Part shown: positions 28,818-41,282 of the stretch, piece by piece
Position numbering within the stretch: the stretch's first letter is position 1
Layout: the number at the start of each line of letters is the position of its first letter
DNA from: Stictocephala bisonia
Taxonomy: Eukaryota > Arthropoda > Insecta > Hemiptera > Membracidae
Reading direction: 5' to 3'
Assembly: GCA_035578905.1 (NCBI GenBank)
Contig: JAQJVL010000259.1
Span: forward strand, 785,556 to 849,555
DNA length: 64,000 nt
Position numbers and translations under genes: made by a program
Notes under the pieces: generated by a model
Database searches by the model: none
What the model was told of the DNA's origin: nothing
What the model saw: the letters and a program-made list of their open reading frames with translations, nothing else

Positions 28818-28980
28818 CGTAAGAGAATCTCCATTAACACTTTTGGGGCGGAAGCTGTTCTACTTTTTGTGCAATTCAATTAAGATAATCCATTGTGATT
28901 TGAGCTTTTCCATCCCTTAAAGTTTTAACGTAGTCACTGTTATGAGCTGTCACTTCACTGAGCTTATTTATCTAATGAAG
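28818..28980 (-). other. Candidate 5' exon with a strong splice donor (low confidence)
   Basis: On the minus strand, CTCTTACG at 28818-28825 is followed by GTAAGTACT, a near-consensus donor. An ATG at 28834-28832 in GTTAATGGAG would code MEILL before the intron. The upstream sequence is less AT-rich than its surroundings and holds a TCAGTG initiator-like hexamer near 28960. No second exon was identified, so this may be chance. Confidence 0.2.
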
Positions 28981-29490
28981 TTTTGTTCTAGTTAAGTCAA
29001 ACTATTCAATAAAAGTGATCTACTAAAACATATTGTATGCTTGGGTAATAAATAATACTCAACATTACAAAAGAAAAAAATAATGAAAAATGTTTTCATA
29101 TATGTTTAGTAGGTTTGTAATGTAAATAACGTAAACTACGGTATCCACGAAATTTTTACGATATTTTTTAAACTAGTAATAATCAGCCCCACCAAGTACG
29201 AATCCATAGGCGTTTTACGCCAGGAATACCGATTTTTGACAAAATATTTTTAAAAAGAAATAGGGAGTAATCATAAACGATGTATGAGAAATATTAGTTA
29301 ACCCACTCCAAATTTTTATTCAAACAAAACCTAAGTATGAGCAAACTACTATATTGGCCCTCACGAATAAAACTTATGATTATCTAAACAAATAGTACCA
29401 AAAAGTGACTAAAGTTTTAAAAAGTTTGTGTTAACAGTGTTTTATAAATATATTTTATCCATTATAGCCTCCGAACTGAATTTAAATAAT
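28981..29490. other. AT-rich spacer
   Basis: Nothing recognised. Confidence 0.35.
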
Positions 29491-29593
29491 ATAAAAGGTT
29501 TAAATTCCTGTAAAAATCCGACTTCAGTTCTCCTGATCGCAATAGGAATCGTAAGAACTAAAGACGGATTTTTAAAGGTATTTTAAACTTTTA
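29491..29593. repeat. 103-bp hairpin, 47-bp arms and 10-base loop
   Basis: The left arm ATAAAAGG...TGAT pairs with the right arm ATCGTAAG...CTTTTAT at 38 of 47 positions. A block of perfect pairing (AAAAATCCG) lies mid-arm and the loop is about CGCAATAGGA. The size and shape suit either a pre-miRNA-like transcript or a very small foldback element. Confidence 0.6.
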
Positions 29594-30258
29594 TAATGTT
29601 TCATAATTAGCTTGAAATGTCAAATGCATTATTGATCAAAATAATTTTATTTGAGTTGTATTAACAAAAATGTTGTAGCCTAATTTTGATTTTATTTGAG
29701 TTACTCCTATTATGACAATTTAATTTTTACCTTAATATCATATTCAATTAATAATAATAAAGTTTAAAATGAATAAAGAGATTCAAAGCAGATAAAAAAC
29801 TTAGCCAAAATGCTTAAAATCTACTCCGAATTTTAGTGAAATAGTAGTAGTTGGATTTCGTAAACGATGTCTAGATAAACGAATTGGAAATATACTTTTA
29901 ATGGAACACATTAACATTATCCTAACATTGATTTTCAAGCTACACGTATTTAATAATTTTATGAGTTAAGATTTACATAAAAAATAAGTACATTTACTTA
30001 TCAGGGTTAAATGTCATAAAAATGTGATATTACGTAATAGTTTAGTTAGTTAAGAAATGTATAAATTATTTGTATATGTTTATGAAATTTAAATTGATAA
30101 ATATCATACTAAAGCACCAATATGGAAGTTAACTGTTTCACATATTAATTTCAGGACGCAAGCTCCTTGTGAACATAGTATGTAAAAACTAAAACAAACC
30201 AGATTGTTTCTACATATTCCAAGGATTCATTCCTTGAGTCACTAGACTTGTTTGATTT
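29594..30258. other. AT-rich spacer
   Basis: Nothing recognised. It would be 3' flank if the candidate exon at 30259-30437 is real. Confidence 0.35.
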
Positions 30259-30437
30259 CTAAGACGTACTAAACTTAATCTTAGAACTTAGGCTTAAGCG
30301 GCCGGTGTCATAACTAGAATCTACATTTTCCGGTGACAACCGCGTCAAGGTACTATCTACAATATTTACAAGATGACCATACGTTTCACCCATACTGTGA
30401 TGTGGCATCCTCAGTGGTTTCTCTGAGACGTAATAAA
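30259..30437 (-). other. Candidate 3'-terminal coding exon (low confidence)
   Basis: The minus strand encodes about 59 residues ending at a stop (30259-30261), with a mixed, soluble-looking composition including MPHHSMGETYGHLVNIVDS and LSPENVDSSYDTGRLSLSSK. It is clearly more GC-rich than its flanks. Directly upstream on that strand is a plausible acceptor: a pyrimidine-rich stretch followed by TTTTCAAACAAG. I recognise no family. It could be the last exon of a split gene, or a fragment of an unrecognised mobile element. Confidence 0.3.
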
Positions 30438-31557
30438 CTTGTTTGAAAATCAGAAAAAGACGTTTTAAAATTTTTTTTAAATTATTAATGTTACAAATAA
30501 TCATCCAAATTTACAGTCATGGGACACTTGTATTGTAAAATTACAAATATAATTTTCTTCCAGTCATGAAATTGAATCTATAATAATTTCATACAAAATA
30601 ATTCATTGTCAAAATGACCAATTCTCCTTAAGTTTAAAAAAAGGGACCCTTAATTTTTCTGGATAAACTATAGAATTTGTTGGGCTCACCACAACTAAAA
30701 TTATATGAAAAATGCACATTCGTACAAAAAAACCTTTATTAAATAATTTTATCGTTCATTGTGTATTGTGTACAATAGACTCTATGAACAAAAACAATAT
30801 AATTTCAAGCCTAAAATATTGCATACCTAATCATTTGGTGTTTAATTAAAGCATTTAACTATCTAAATTCAAAATAATGAATGAAACGTGAAGCGAGAGT
30901 ATTTAATATTTTGTGTTGTTATTCCAAAATAGTTGTAGGTCCAAAATAAATTGAAAACTATTCTAGAAGAATTCTTTGAAAACCAACCCGACACCACGTA
31001 GACAGACAAGTCGATAACTTCCAGTGCATCAAGGATAATCTTCCTTGAACCTTTGCATTATTCATATTTGTGAGGTAATGTATAGAGAATAGAACTTTCC
31101 TAGTTATGCAATAGTAGAGTTGTTATGTAAAATAGTACAAGTTTTAAAAGTAATTTAATTAAGTGATAAGTTATAACTATTTAAATTAAATTCTTAATTA
31201 TATACAAATTATTAAATTTTCAATAAAATGTATTGGTTTTTATTGAAATTTATTAATTATAACATATAATATAATATTTAAGTAATCTATAACAACTCGA
31301 TCTCAACTTCACTACTTAACTCTTAAGTGAAAGAAACACGTTAACTTCTATGAGTACATGTCTGTGGTGATATAATATAAATTTTATATTTTTTTAGTCA
31401 CTGAAAACTACTGCCATAAATAATAAAACGATTTCATAAATTCATGTATGTATACGGTTTATATATACATGATTTTTATGGATATATGAAAACAATATTT
31501 AAGTAAATGTTTATCAATTTATTTTTAAACTTGCAAATCAGGTATAAATAATATCTA
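30438..31557. other. Gene-free AT-rich DNA
   Basis: Nothing recognised. Confidence 0.4.
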
Positions 31558-31815
<258 letters not shown>

Positions 31816-33753
31816 GATCTAAAGTGTTTTACAAACTGTTTTTGATAGTTATTATTTTCCTTTAGATTTCTGTAGAATATAAACAAGCTTTCCTTCAAAA
31901 ATTATTAATTTGAATTTTGACTAACTTAACGACGTGAGAAGATAACTCTTTACTAATACCTTCTTGTTTTCTTAATAAAGACATTAATTGAAACCTAAAG
32001 ACAAAAAGTTCTTACTATTGTATTGAATTTAAATTGTTTTTAAATCCATACCAATTTTATTAATCATACAAAATGTTTATTATTAATGTTACAAAATAAT
32101 TTGTTTGCTATACATCCTGAGTTCCTTTGGTAGGTAATCAGCTTCATGTTTATATATTTAAAACATTATATCCATATTATTACTTAAGGTATGTAATTTT
32201 TCGTGTTTTACATTCATAATAAATTAAAATATTTATAATCCTAGGCTTACAAGACAACTTTTCTTAGTTAATTTTTTTTTTTTTTTACTTGATTGCTTTT
32301 TCCTAGATATGTGTATACCAATCTACCTGTAACCACTAAAAATCTTTATCCAAATGTGTAAGCAGTATTATCTTTAGCATATAGTTTAAATATTCTTTGA
32401 AAATATACACTTTATGCAGTGTATTATATCATAATATCAAGATTTATAACAATTGAAGATGTACTAAATCTTGATGTTCAGTATTAAAAATAAATTTGAC
32501 TCTGTAAATTTTAAATCCCTGTTTAAATCATACCTTATTTCGAAATCTTTATATTGTTTGGACGAATATTTTAATTCTTAGTAATATTAATTTAATTATA
32601 CAATACATTTAGTGGCGCTATTTAATGTACAACTCTGTACTGGTACAAATAAAGATATTTTGATTTTATTTGATGTACAAACCTTTTAACCGTTTATACA
32701 AATTGAGCTCCTACATTTTTTTTTAATCCATAGACGTGGATATAATATAATGTTTTATTTTCTTGAAAATTGTTCCTTTTTATACAATATGCACATGCTT
32801 GCTTAACAAGGTGTTTCTTGTTCTTTAAAGATTTTTAACAATATTCATTTGAACATAATCAATTATGCTTACATTTTTTAAAAGAATTACAGTCACTTTA
32901 CTGTGTCTATAAAATATATTTTAGCGTCATAAAAACTAGCTTAAAACTAAATAAAATACATAACTATTTTAACAAAGAAAAGGAAGAGATAAAAGAGATT
33001 AACAAATTTTATGGCCATATTGAGGATGAATAAATATTTAACAATAATTTACGAAACGAGTGAAATGTAACTCTAAAGTATATTGAATACCAAAGTTTAT
33101 TAGTTGAGTGTCGAATCAATGTCTAATACATGGAGAGACCTTGGCACGCGATGGGCGTTGTCTGACGTGTTATGTGCGTCTGACAGATACATTATAACAT
33201 GAACTATAAGTTAAATGTATCATATATATACAGTTTATGAGAGTATCAAATCTGTAATTAAAATAGTCTCTACAAATCCTTTAGCATACATGTAAGGTAA
33301 ATAACGCAGGAAAACAAGGAGTCTAGGTTATATTGAAATGCAATCCTTGAGCGTCTATTTTTGGATTAGTATTATTAAAACCATCCAATAGGTTTTGGAG
33401 TTTACAGTTAGAAGTTTAAAGATATATTAATAACGTGATTAAATATTTTAAGGTGCACTCTTCAAGTAGTTTTGCAAACAAATCAATAGTGGGAATTGAA
33501 ATAAATTGTTTAAATTTTAAAGTTAAGTTAGAATTTGTGTTGAGCCCTCTATTCCCATTTATTTTATTTTTATTGTTTTTTGCTAAAATTTGGAAGTAAG
33601 TATAGTATTTGGACGATAACTTTATACATTATAAGATTTAGTGGCTATGCGTACATGGTAGTTGCTTGATAAGTTCATGACATATAAACGTGGTTTTTTC
33701 TTATGGTGTATATGTTTGGCTTTATTTCAATTTATATATACTATATCTACATA
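31816..33753. other. Gene-free AT-rich DNA
   Basis: Nothing firm. Near 32645-32665 the phrase AATAAAGATATTTTGATTTT resembles the 3' tail of some non-LTR elements, but no element body precedes it. Confidence 0.35.
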
Positions 33754-33946
33754 TAAAAAAGGAAATTGCAAACTTCTGTTTATTATTGATCTGCCAATTC
33801 TCCGTTAACTAATGATATGTGAAGAAGTTTATCAGCGTAAGGAGGAGACCAGTACAGTGCAAGGTGAATGATAAAAAGGCTAGGATTCGAACCTGCGCAT
33901 TATCCGTCTCTTCCTCAAAGTCCAGACCAATCAGCCACCGGATCTC
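33754..33946 (-). mobile_element. SINE family A copy, diverged
   Basis: On the minus strand the head is AGATCCGGTGGCTGATTGGT, a decayed version of the GGCCGAGCGGTCTAA head. Then come GGACTTTGAGGA, a perfect box B-like GGTTCGAATCC, TTGCACTGTACT and, near the 3' end, GGCAGATCAATA. The older look of the head suggests an older insertion or a sub-family. Confidence 0.65.
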
Positions 33947-36900
33947 TTTTTTGCTATCTTCTTTCCGCTTCTTCTATTTGGTAAGAAACTTATAATTTTA
34001 ACCACCAAAAAAGTGTATCGTAAATTATTGATGTCTGTAGAGGAATGCTGACTTGTTTTGAATAGAATAAATAAATTAAGATCATGCATAAATTACAAAA
34101 TCTGCTTCCAGAATATTTTTTATCAATATTGTATAATTTTAAATAAATTGTGGTGTTTTATGGTACGTGATTTACGCCTACAAGTAAATATCTGACACAA
34201 TCTCACTTGGTTTGCCGTACGTTACGTTAAATGATAACAAAAGTACTGAAAGCAATCGAAGTAGATGTTTTCTATAGTTTTTGTTACTATTTTAATTATT
34301 GGTCAAAACATTCAGGGTTGTAGAGGTTTCTATTTAGAAATTAAAAGTTGTAAAGCATATTTTTTAAATTGCGTCTTATATTAATTGTTGTTGCATTACA
34401 AGAGAAATACCAAAAGAATTTCATATTATTTTATTTTAAGCGAAACGTATATTAATTTTTTCATATTATTTTATATTTTTTACGCCAAAACGTATAATAT
34501 TTTTGTGATTCTACCAGATGAATGACCCTATTAGTCATTGCATTAAAACATTAGTTTTAGAAAACTACCTACAATCCTTGTCCACCCTATCAAATTCATC
34601 ATTATCTAATTTTAAAATAAAATAAAACTCTAGTCATAAAGTCTCAACGTAGTAAACTACACTATGTAGTCAGTTTATCAATTATATATAATTATACTAC
34701 TAAAAAATAAATAGTAAGAAGTTCTGTAGTCCAGGTTAAATAGGAACTAGTATTTTATCTTTGTCCCACAAAGGTCTGGAACAATCATACAAACTTGTAT
34801 TGATGTTACAAAACTGTGGATTTATAGCTTGTGTTTGATTGATTTAGTACACAACTTCCGCAAAGCGTTGATGTATTGTGAGAGTAGAAAATCTTTTAAT
34901 TTCAGATTTGGATAAGTTTTGTCACAATGCTACATATAAACAGCATTAACGGAGTATTCATACTTAGTTTACATTATGACCATGAACCTAAAAATATTTT
35001 ATGAGTAAAAAAATGGAGCAGTAATAACTTTGATTCAAACGAGGCGTCTCTTAAAAGTGTTTCTTAAAGGTATTATTCCATGTTACAATGAGTTTTAAAT
35101 ATCATTTTAAATATCCAAAGCAACTTTGCTTTCCTTAAAGCAGCCAGTTTGTCTGTGTGTATGTATGTTTTTTGTCATAAAAATCATAAAAGTCAAGGTC
35201 ATTAAAAAAATTGGTTTTATTTGACTGTAGTTTTCAATATTAGTGCTTTTAAAACTATTTAACTGTAAATCACGACAAAACCAATAATTATAATAAAAAT
35301 TTACTAAAAACATGTTTGGACAGTTTTCATTTATATAAGTCCATCTTATTTTGGAGGTATTTAAAATTATATGAAAAACTATAAACACAAGTGAATTCCA
35401 GTTGTGGTGAAATATTCCATCTGCAACACCCCAAATATTTGTTAATTAATTGAAGAGCAATTGAATTATCTACAAATTGTTAATTCCATTGTTATTTTGG
35501 AACAACACTCATACTAATAACGTGCATTCTCATTGGCAGAAGGAATGCGTGTGAAATTAGAGGGGGGAATGTAATAGGCTGTTACTTTAAACTAAAAATA
35601 ATCTATTATACTATACTGTAATAATTTTATTACTACCATTGCAAAGTATTTTTTAGTTAGTATCCTTTGTTTAGTATGTTGCTCATTGTTTTTATTATAC
35701 TACCAATTAAATTCACTTTCTCTAGCTATTTTTTATCTCACTTTAAAAATCCTATTAATAATGATGTATTTAGGTTTATAGAAATATAAATAAATGGGTC
35801 AAAATATAAAATTAAATAAAATGGTAATTATTTGGAACTCATAAATAAATAAGAATATCTATTTCAGATTAAAATATAAAATAAATTTTAAATCTATCGG
35901 TTATAACAATATGTTGTTTTAATAAGAAAAGTTCATTGCAATTATACTTGGTATTGTACCAATTTAAAGTTTTATACCATTATAAAGAAATCAAGAAATA
36001 CTTTTAAAAGATATGTTTTATAGAAGTTCTAATATAATAAATTTTTAGATAAACATAAAAAATATATTTTTTATTATCAGAATAAGAAATATTGAGAATT
36101 TTTTTATTTTGAACATTTCTGGAATTTATTACGTTTATTTTAAGTACTAAATTATTTCAGATTTATTTTTTATTACCTTTTTAATAAAATAATTACACAT
36201 GTATATATTCATTTATCACCCACAAGAGATGGCGTGGGGATAGTTATGTGTGGAAGGCATTGATATATTAATTATAACACTAATTAATCAAACAAAATGT
36301 ATAATATAATATAAATATTCATCTTGGGGGTGTTGTAGTCAGAGGATAAAATTGTTCGTTTATAATTTGTAAGTGCATTTTAATGGTAATATTTCTTTCT
36401 GTTAGTTTTTTCAATGTGGATGGTAGAGAATTGTAAATTTTATGAGCAATATGGAGGCTGCTTCTTTGATTGATTTTTATTAGTGGTTATAATAGTTGAG
36501 GCAAATAAACGTTTATTGTAACTAGTACCAGGTGCTTAATTTACCTTTATTAGCATAAATAGTATATTCTGTATACATTGGAAGCCGTGCCTCTGAAGAT
36601 ATAACTATAAAATAAAATAGAAAAACACAATAACTTAAGTATATTTTGTTTGTTTGAGGAATTAAAAAAAATATTTTTAATAATAATTCTATAATTAGAA
36701 TACCAATAAACATAATTGGCGTTTAATTTGCATGAACGTGCAATATTTTATTCATTTTAAATTACAGACCTTTAAATCATATTTTATTCTATACGATTCT
36801 TTGTCATAATTTGCTGGTTTATAAAAAAATACGTATATGATTTGGCTCTGAAGGGAAGCAGAATGGGATACACGATTATCACGTCGGACATGAAAGGGCT

Positions 36901-37429
36901 TTAACCAGTCGACTGAAAAGGTTTATCTTAGTAAAGCCCTAGTATATCTTCAGACCGAGGGTTTCGTGCCACGTCCAGTACTAGTAAGAAAGGACTTGTA
37001 TTGAAATTAGTTCAAGATATCCATTAAGAAAATATATGTATATTTGGTCAAAAAAATTTCTAACTTTTTTCAATTTCAATGACTTTATATCAGGTATTAT
37101 ACACCTCTCAAGTAGTTCTTTCATTTAAATTATGTTTATAGTTATAAATAAATCACCTCAAAGATGCCAATTTGGGCTTTCTCGACTATTCTCTAATTTT
37201 AAAAACAAATCCTCACAGGAACAGTCTTGCTTTTCAGTTATTTTAAATTACGTGATTTTACTGCAAAATAGTAAATTTGATTTTAAATAATTAATGTTAT
37301 AAGTTTGCATTTATTTTATTACGATGAGAAATACCATATCGGTTTTGACATCTTATGCTTTTTAATATAACACAATTTACAAAATTGACCAACTTTATAT
37401 ACTCAACTCGTGGTTGTACTATTACCCGC
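33947..37429. other. Gene-free AT-rich DNA
   Basis: No convincing gene. A mixed-composition patch at about 36850-36985 has no open frame or repeat partner in this window. Confidence 0.4.
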
Positions 37430-37640
37430 ATGTTATATTACAATCCAATCGCTACGCACACGTACAGCGAGACACAGAACCCGCACACGCAGGATCGCAC
37501 TTAAATGACTTTTTGCAATTATACCCCACCCATCCCAGGGGAGGGGTCAAGTGTCTGTACGTACGTAGATCGCGGTCAAATGTACAGTCAGCGCTTCGAG
37601 CGGAATGCATTTGTCCCTAAAGCCAGCCGAGCCACCTTAA
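37430..37640. promoter_or_regulatory. CpG-richer island in AT-rich surroundings, possible regulatory DNA or exon
   Basis: About 210 bp with roughly 17 CpG dinucleotides (my count by eye), including ACGTACGTAGATCGCGG and CAGCGCTTCGAGCGG, against a background with very few. Two overlapping plus-strand frames cross it without a recognisable domain. A strong minus-strand donor motif (ACAGAGGTAAGTACG, about 37759-37773) lies just to the right. It could be a promoter, an unrecognised exon or a repeat fragment. Confidence 0.3.
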
Positions 37641-37857
37641 AGATTTGTATACTAAACTTAAAAAGAAGGACATTTAGTTTTTATCTTTAATTAGATTTTG
37701 ATTACGGTTAAGTTTAATTATAAAACTTTACAGCTATATAGTAGTAAATTCATTAATACGTACTTACCTCTGTATGCACGCAGTGTGAATTTAGGTTATG
37801 AATTATTACAAATTTCTAATTATTTAAAGTTTAAATTGTGACTATTTATTATTAGAA
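37641..37857. other. AT-rich spacer
   Basis: Contains only the minus-strand donor-like motif mentioned for the island to its left. Confidence 0.35.
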
Positions 37858-37920
37858 TACCGATTGTCAGGATATGGGTGAATTTAAGGCATGAATAAGT
37901 GCGATGAGTATATATGAGTT
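37858..37920 (-). repeat. SINE family B tail fragment
   Basis: The minus strand reads CTCATATATACTCATCGCA, then TTCACCCATATCCTGACAAT, the conserved 3' end of family B. Only the last 60 or so bases are present. Confidence 0.5.
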
Positions 37921-38030
37921 GGATTGTTAGTTTTAATATGCTAAATTCTTTCAAATTCTTGAATTAATGAATTTCTAAGGAAGTTTAGAGTTGCATGTTT
38001 TTTAATGCAGTATATTGAACTTAATGTCAT

Positions 38031-38400
38031 CTTAAAACTTAAACTATACATATACACTTTTTAGATAAAATGGTTTGCACGATACTGTTTTCTAATCTAA
38101 TGTCATGTTATAATGAAAACTATACATATATGCTTTTTAGATAAGGTGGTTACCACGATACTGTATTCTAACCTGATGTCATGTTATAATGAAAACTATA
38201 CATATATGCTTTTTAGATAAGGTGGTTTGCACGATACTGTTTTCTAACCTCATGTCAGGTTATAATGAAAACTATACATATATGCTTTTTAGATAAGGTG
38301 GTTACCACGATAATGTATTCTAACCTGATGTCATGTTATAATGTAAACTATACATATATGCTTTTCAGATTGGGTGGTTCGTAAGGTACTGATTTCTAAA
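38031..38400. repeat. Minisatellite, 76-bp unit, five copies with A-B-A-B organisation
   Basis: The landmark GTTATAATG recurs at 38107, 38183, 38259 and 38335, exactly 76 bp apart, with a diverged first copy before it. The unit contains ACTATACATATATGC, TTTTAGATAAGG and CACGATACTG. Copies 1 and 3 carry GGTTTGCACGATACTGTTTT, while copies 2 and 4 carry GGTTACCACGATA and TGTATTC. The higher-order period is therefore 152 bp. The fifth copy is diverged. Confidence 0.93.
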
Positions 38401-39870
38401 TATCCTAATCATGGAGAGTACGTTACTAAGGCTGGTGTCTTGTACTACATATACTTCAAATGTTGAAAACCTACTTTGTAAACGTCGTAAAGCATAGTAA
38501 ATAGGTCAATATGAGTTTGAGATTAATATAACTTTACCAATAAAGATTACAATTTTTATATAAACGTGTATATTGGGAAGTTTTGTGATTTTTTTAAATA
38601 ACAGGCATTAGTGAAATGGGAAGGTAAGTCTAATGGCAGTTTTTATCCCTTCTGTTTTATATTACTGACACCGAGCACAGTAAATACACAAAATCCACAC
38701 AGACTGGTGGCCTGAGGGTAGCTGGTATGACGTAATATTGTTTCTGAGAACTGCATTGTTACTTTATTTATTGGATTACAAAGTCATTTATCATCAAATG
38801 AACGAACGTATATTAGAAGTTTCTAAATAATATAATTCCTAATGCCTATTATTACATAATTAATTCACGATTAAATAATAATAATAATAATTTTATTATT
38901 AGTGTTTCTACTATCACTTTTTAGTATACTACATGATAATTGTAATATATTAATTGTTAAAAGTATTTCTCTGGCAATAAATTTAATTAATTATAAAAAA
39001 ACCTAGTGACACCCAGTCACCCCATAGCATTTTTTCAAGCAAACAACATTTCGCAACGCAGTAATTTTTTTTCAGTTATTAAATTACCTAATGAGCTGTG
39101 CGTCTACATTACATATTTTATTTACATAACGAATTTCGTGTTTTGCAACACATATTGATATAGTTTATCATTTCACTTCTTATAAGTTCATAAGCTTGTG
39201 CTCAATATATGTGTCTTTTTGTGGGAAAAGAGGGTTCTAAAGACAAACTCATTTCGGAAAACAAAGTAAATTTCCGGACAAGAATGCGTCACGAAATGAG
39301 CCACCATGTGGTTTATGATCTTGTTGTTCCCTTTTAGTGAACGAGAGGGTATGTTGGAATCATTATTAAAATAATTACCCTAATATAATGTCTTCCACTT
39401 CTAGTATGTGCTCTGTACTCAACTTAACTTAGTTTTTGTATTTGGTGTTCTATTTATATCCTCCCTGCATTGGCCACAGCAAGTGACGGCCAAAGTACAT
39501 AGCCTGAAAAAGGATTAGAATAGTTTGTCTACTATAATAACATGATAGAAGTATGATACTATAATCTGGAAACTCATAATATTATATCTACAGTCTGTAT
39601 ACACTTCCTACGTTCGGACGATTAAATATAGTACCGTCCAAATTTTAAAATGATATATTCTGTAATTAATGGCATTTTTTATCATAACTATCATTATCCT
39701 TGTAAAACAGTTATTCAAACTTCTTTTCACCCCTTATGTTACATTCAACTTGAAGGGGCTGAGAAATTATATATTTAAGTGGATTCACCCTTAATAATTG
39801 TCCACATTGGACAATTAATTGGATCGTTTATGGCCCTTTTTTCCCTTTCGTACACGTGGTTTTAGATGAT
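38401..39870. other. Gene-free DNA
   Basis: Nothing firm. A 19-bp stretch at 38605-38623 lies between an acceptor-like TAACAG and GTAAGT; too short to weigh. Confidence 0.35.
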
Positions 39871-39990
39871 GTTAACTGAAAATCCGAACAACACTACGTG
39901 GGTAGGATTCCACGTAAATCTATAAGTCCCTTACTTGCCCTGGATATTGGCAACTATGAGAAAAATAGCTTTCCCTATAAGGAAGAAACA
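39871..39990 (+). repeat. SINE family B core fragment
   Basis: Carries GTTAACTGAAAATC, the stem ACTACGTGG..TTCCACGTAAA and TAAGTCCC, as in the core of the full copies, then decays. No head or tail. Confidence 0.6.
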
Positions 39991-40277
39991 GTACTTACAA
40001 TTTGCTTTTGTAATATTAAAATTGAAAATGTCCACCCTATGCTTATATAAAATTACATTTATACCAGTCTTCAGTCACTATCTGGTGAGGCGTTGATGGT
40101 CAGGAATTGGGTTGGGCCAAACCATCTTCAAAACGTAGTGATGAATAAGCTGTGGAGATATAGTTATGGAAAGACATGTTTAGTGATTGGAAGATATATT
40201 TTAAAGATACTGAAATAATATGAATGGCAAAATAGTAATACTTTAATTAGAGTAAATGAAGTAGTGCCAAACGCTTT
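39991..40277. other. Spacer
   Basis: Nothing recognised. Confidence 0.35.
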
Positions 40278-40645
40278 AATTGTGAGTATACGTACTTCAG
40301 ACAATTAACTCCAACTTTAATTGTTAGTATACGTACTTCAGACAATTAACTCCAACTTTAATTGTTAGTCACGTACTTCAGACAATTAACTCCAACTTTA
40401 ATTGTTAGTATACGTACTTCAGACAATTAACTCCAACTTTAATTGTTAGTATACGTACTTCAGACAATTAACTCCAACTTTAATTGTTAGTATACGTACT
40501 TCAGACAATTAACTCCAACTTTAATTGTGAGTATACGTACTTCAGACAATTATCTCCAACTTTAATTGTGATTATACGTACTTCAGACAATTAATTCTAA
40601 CTTTAATTGTTAGTATACGTACTTCAGACAATTAATTCCAACTTT
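40278..40645. repeat. Minisatellite, 41-bp unit, nine copies
   Basis: Units start at 40278, 40319, 40360, 40400, 40441, 40482, 40523, 40564 and 40605; the third is 40 bp. The unit is AATTGTTAGTATACGTACTT then CAGACAATTAACTCCAACTTT. Each contains an inverted TTAATTGT / ACAATTAA pair around a palindromic GTATAC/TACGTA centre, so a single strand could form a row of small hairpins. Confidence 0.95.
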
Positions 40646-40869
40646 ATGAGAGTGAGCCTGACACCTGCATAGTCATATGTAAAACAGTTCCACTATTTGT
40701 GGGCTTTCCAAATAAACAGAGTTCCTAATATGTAGGCGTCTCTGAATCTATCAGAAGATCAATTTAGAGGTTAGTATATTTATGGGTTTGACTAACTCTA
40801 CTACAACCTACGACAGCTCCTTGAAGACGAAGGATGCAGAGGAGCTCTACACAGTAAAAACCTGTTCCA
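40646..40869. other. Spacer between a minisatellite and a MITE
   Basis: Mixed composition; no gene seen. Confidence 0.35.
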
Positions 40870-41282
40870 AAGAGTGCAGAGGCTGTCGGCCATATTGGTT
40901 TTAATCCCATAACAACAATATTATTTTCGAACCAGACATATGAGCTCGCGTATCCAAATCAAATAATTATTTTTAAACGGATTTTCCCAAACAAATTGAA
41001 TTTGATTAAGAATGTAATTGTGCGTTGGAATCGCTTCGCTAATACCTTATTAGTTTTCTAGAAAAAATATCAAAAATATTTATTTTGAAGTTTTATTTTC
41101 ACCTATTTTCAAAACTAGGCATGTGTATTAAAACTATCAAAATCAAACCCAATGCGCAATATGATAACGTTTAAAATGACACCTCATACAAAACTTTTGG
41201 TCAACAAATAAATATGAATTCGCAAATAAAATTGTTCTTATGGGATTAAAACCAACATGGCCGACAGCCTCTGTAGACTCTT
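40870..41282. mobile_element. MITE-like element with about 60-bp TIRs
   Basis: The left end AAGAGTGCAGAGGCTGTCGG and the next 40 bases pair with the right end read in reverse (AAGAGTCTACAGAGGCTGTC). The shared inner block is TTGGTTTTAATCCCATAA. The interior of about 290 bp is AT-rich and non-coding. The superfamily is unclear because I could not identify a clean target-site duplication. Confidence 0.75.

Noticed and set aside
32640..32665. Polyadenylation-like 3' end of a LINE (AATAAAGATATTTTG)
   Set aside because: No retrotransposon body could be recognised upstream on the same strand.
38605..38623. 19-bp microexon between TAACAG and GTAAGT
   Set aside because: Too short, no pyrimidine-rich tract of quality and no frame information.
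40278..40645. CRISPR-like array of regular repeats
   Set aside because: The units are directly adjacent with no unique spacers, and the sequence is eukaryotic; it is a minisatellite.
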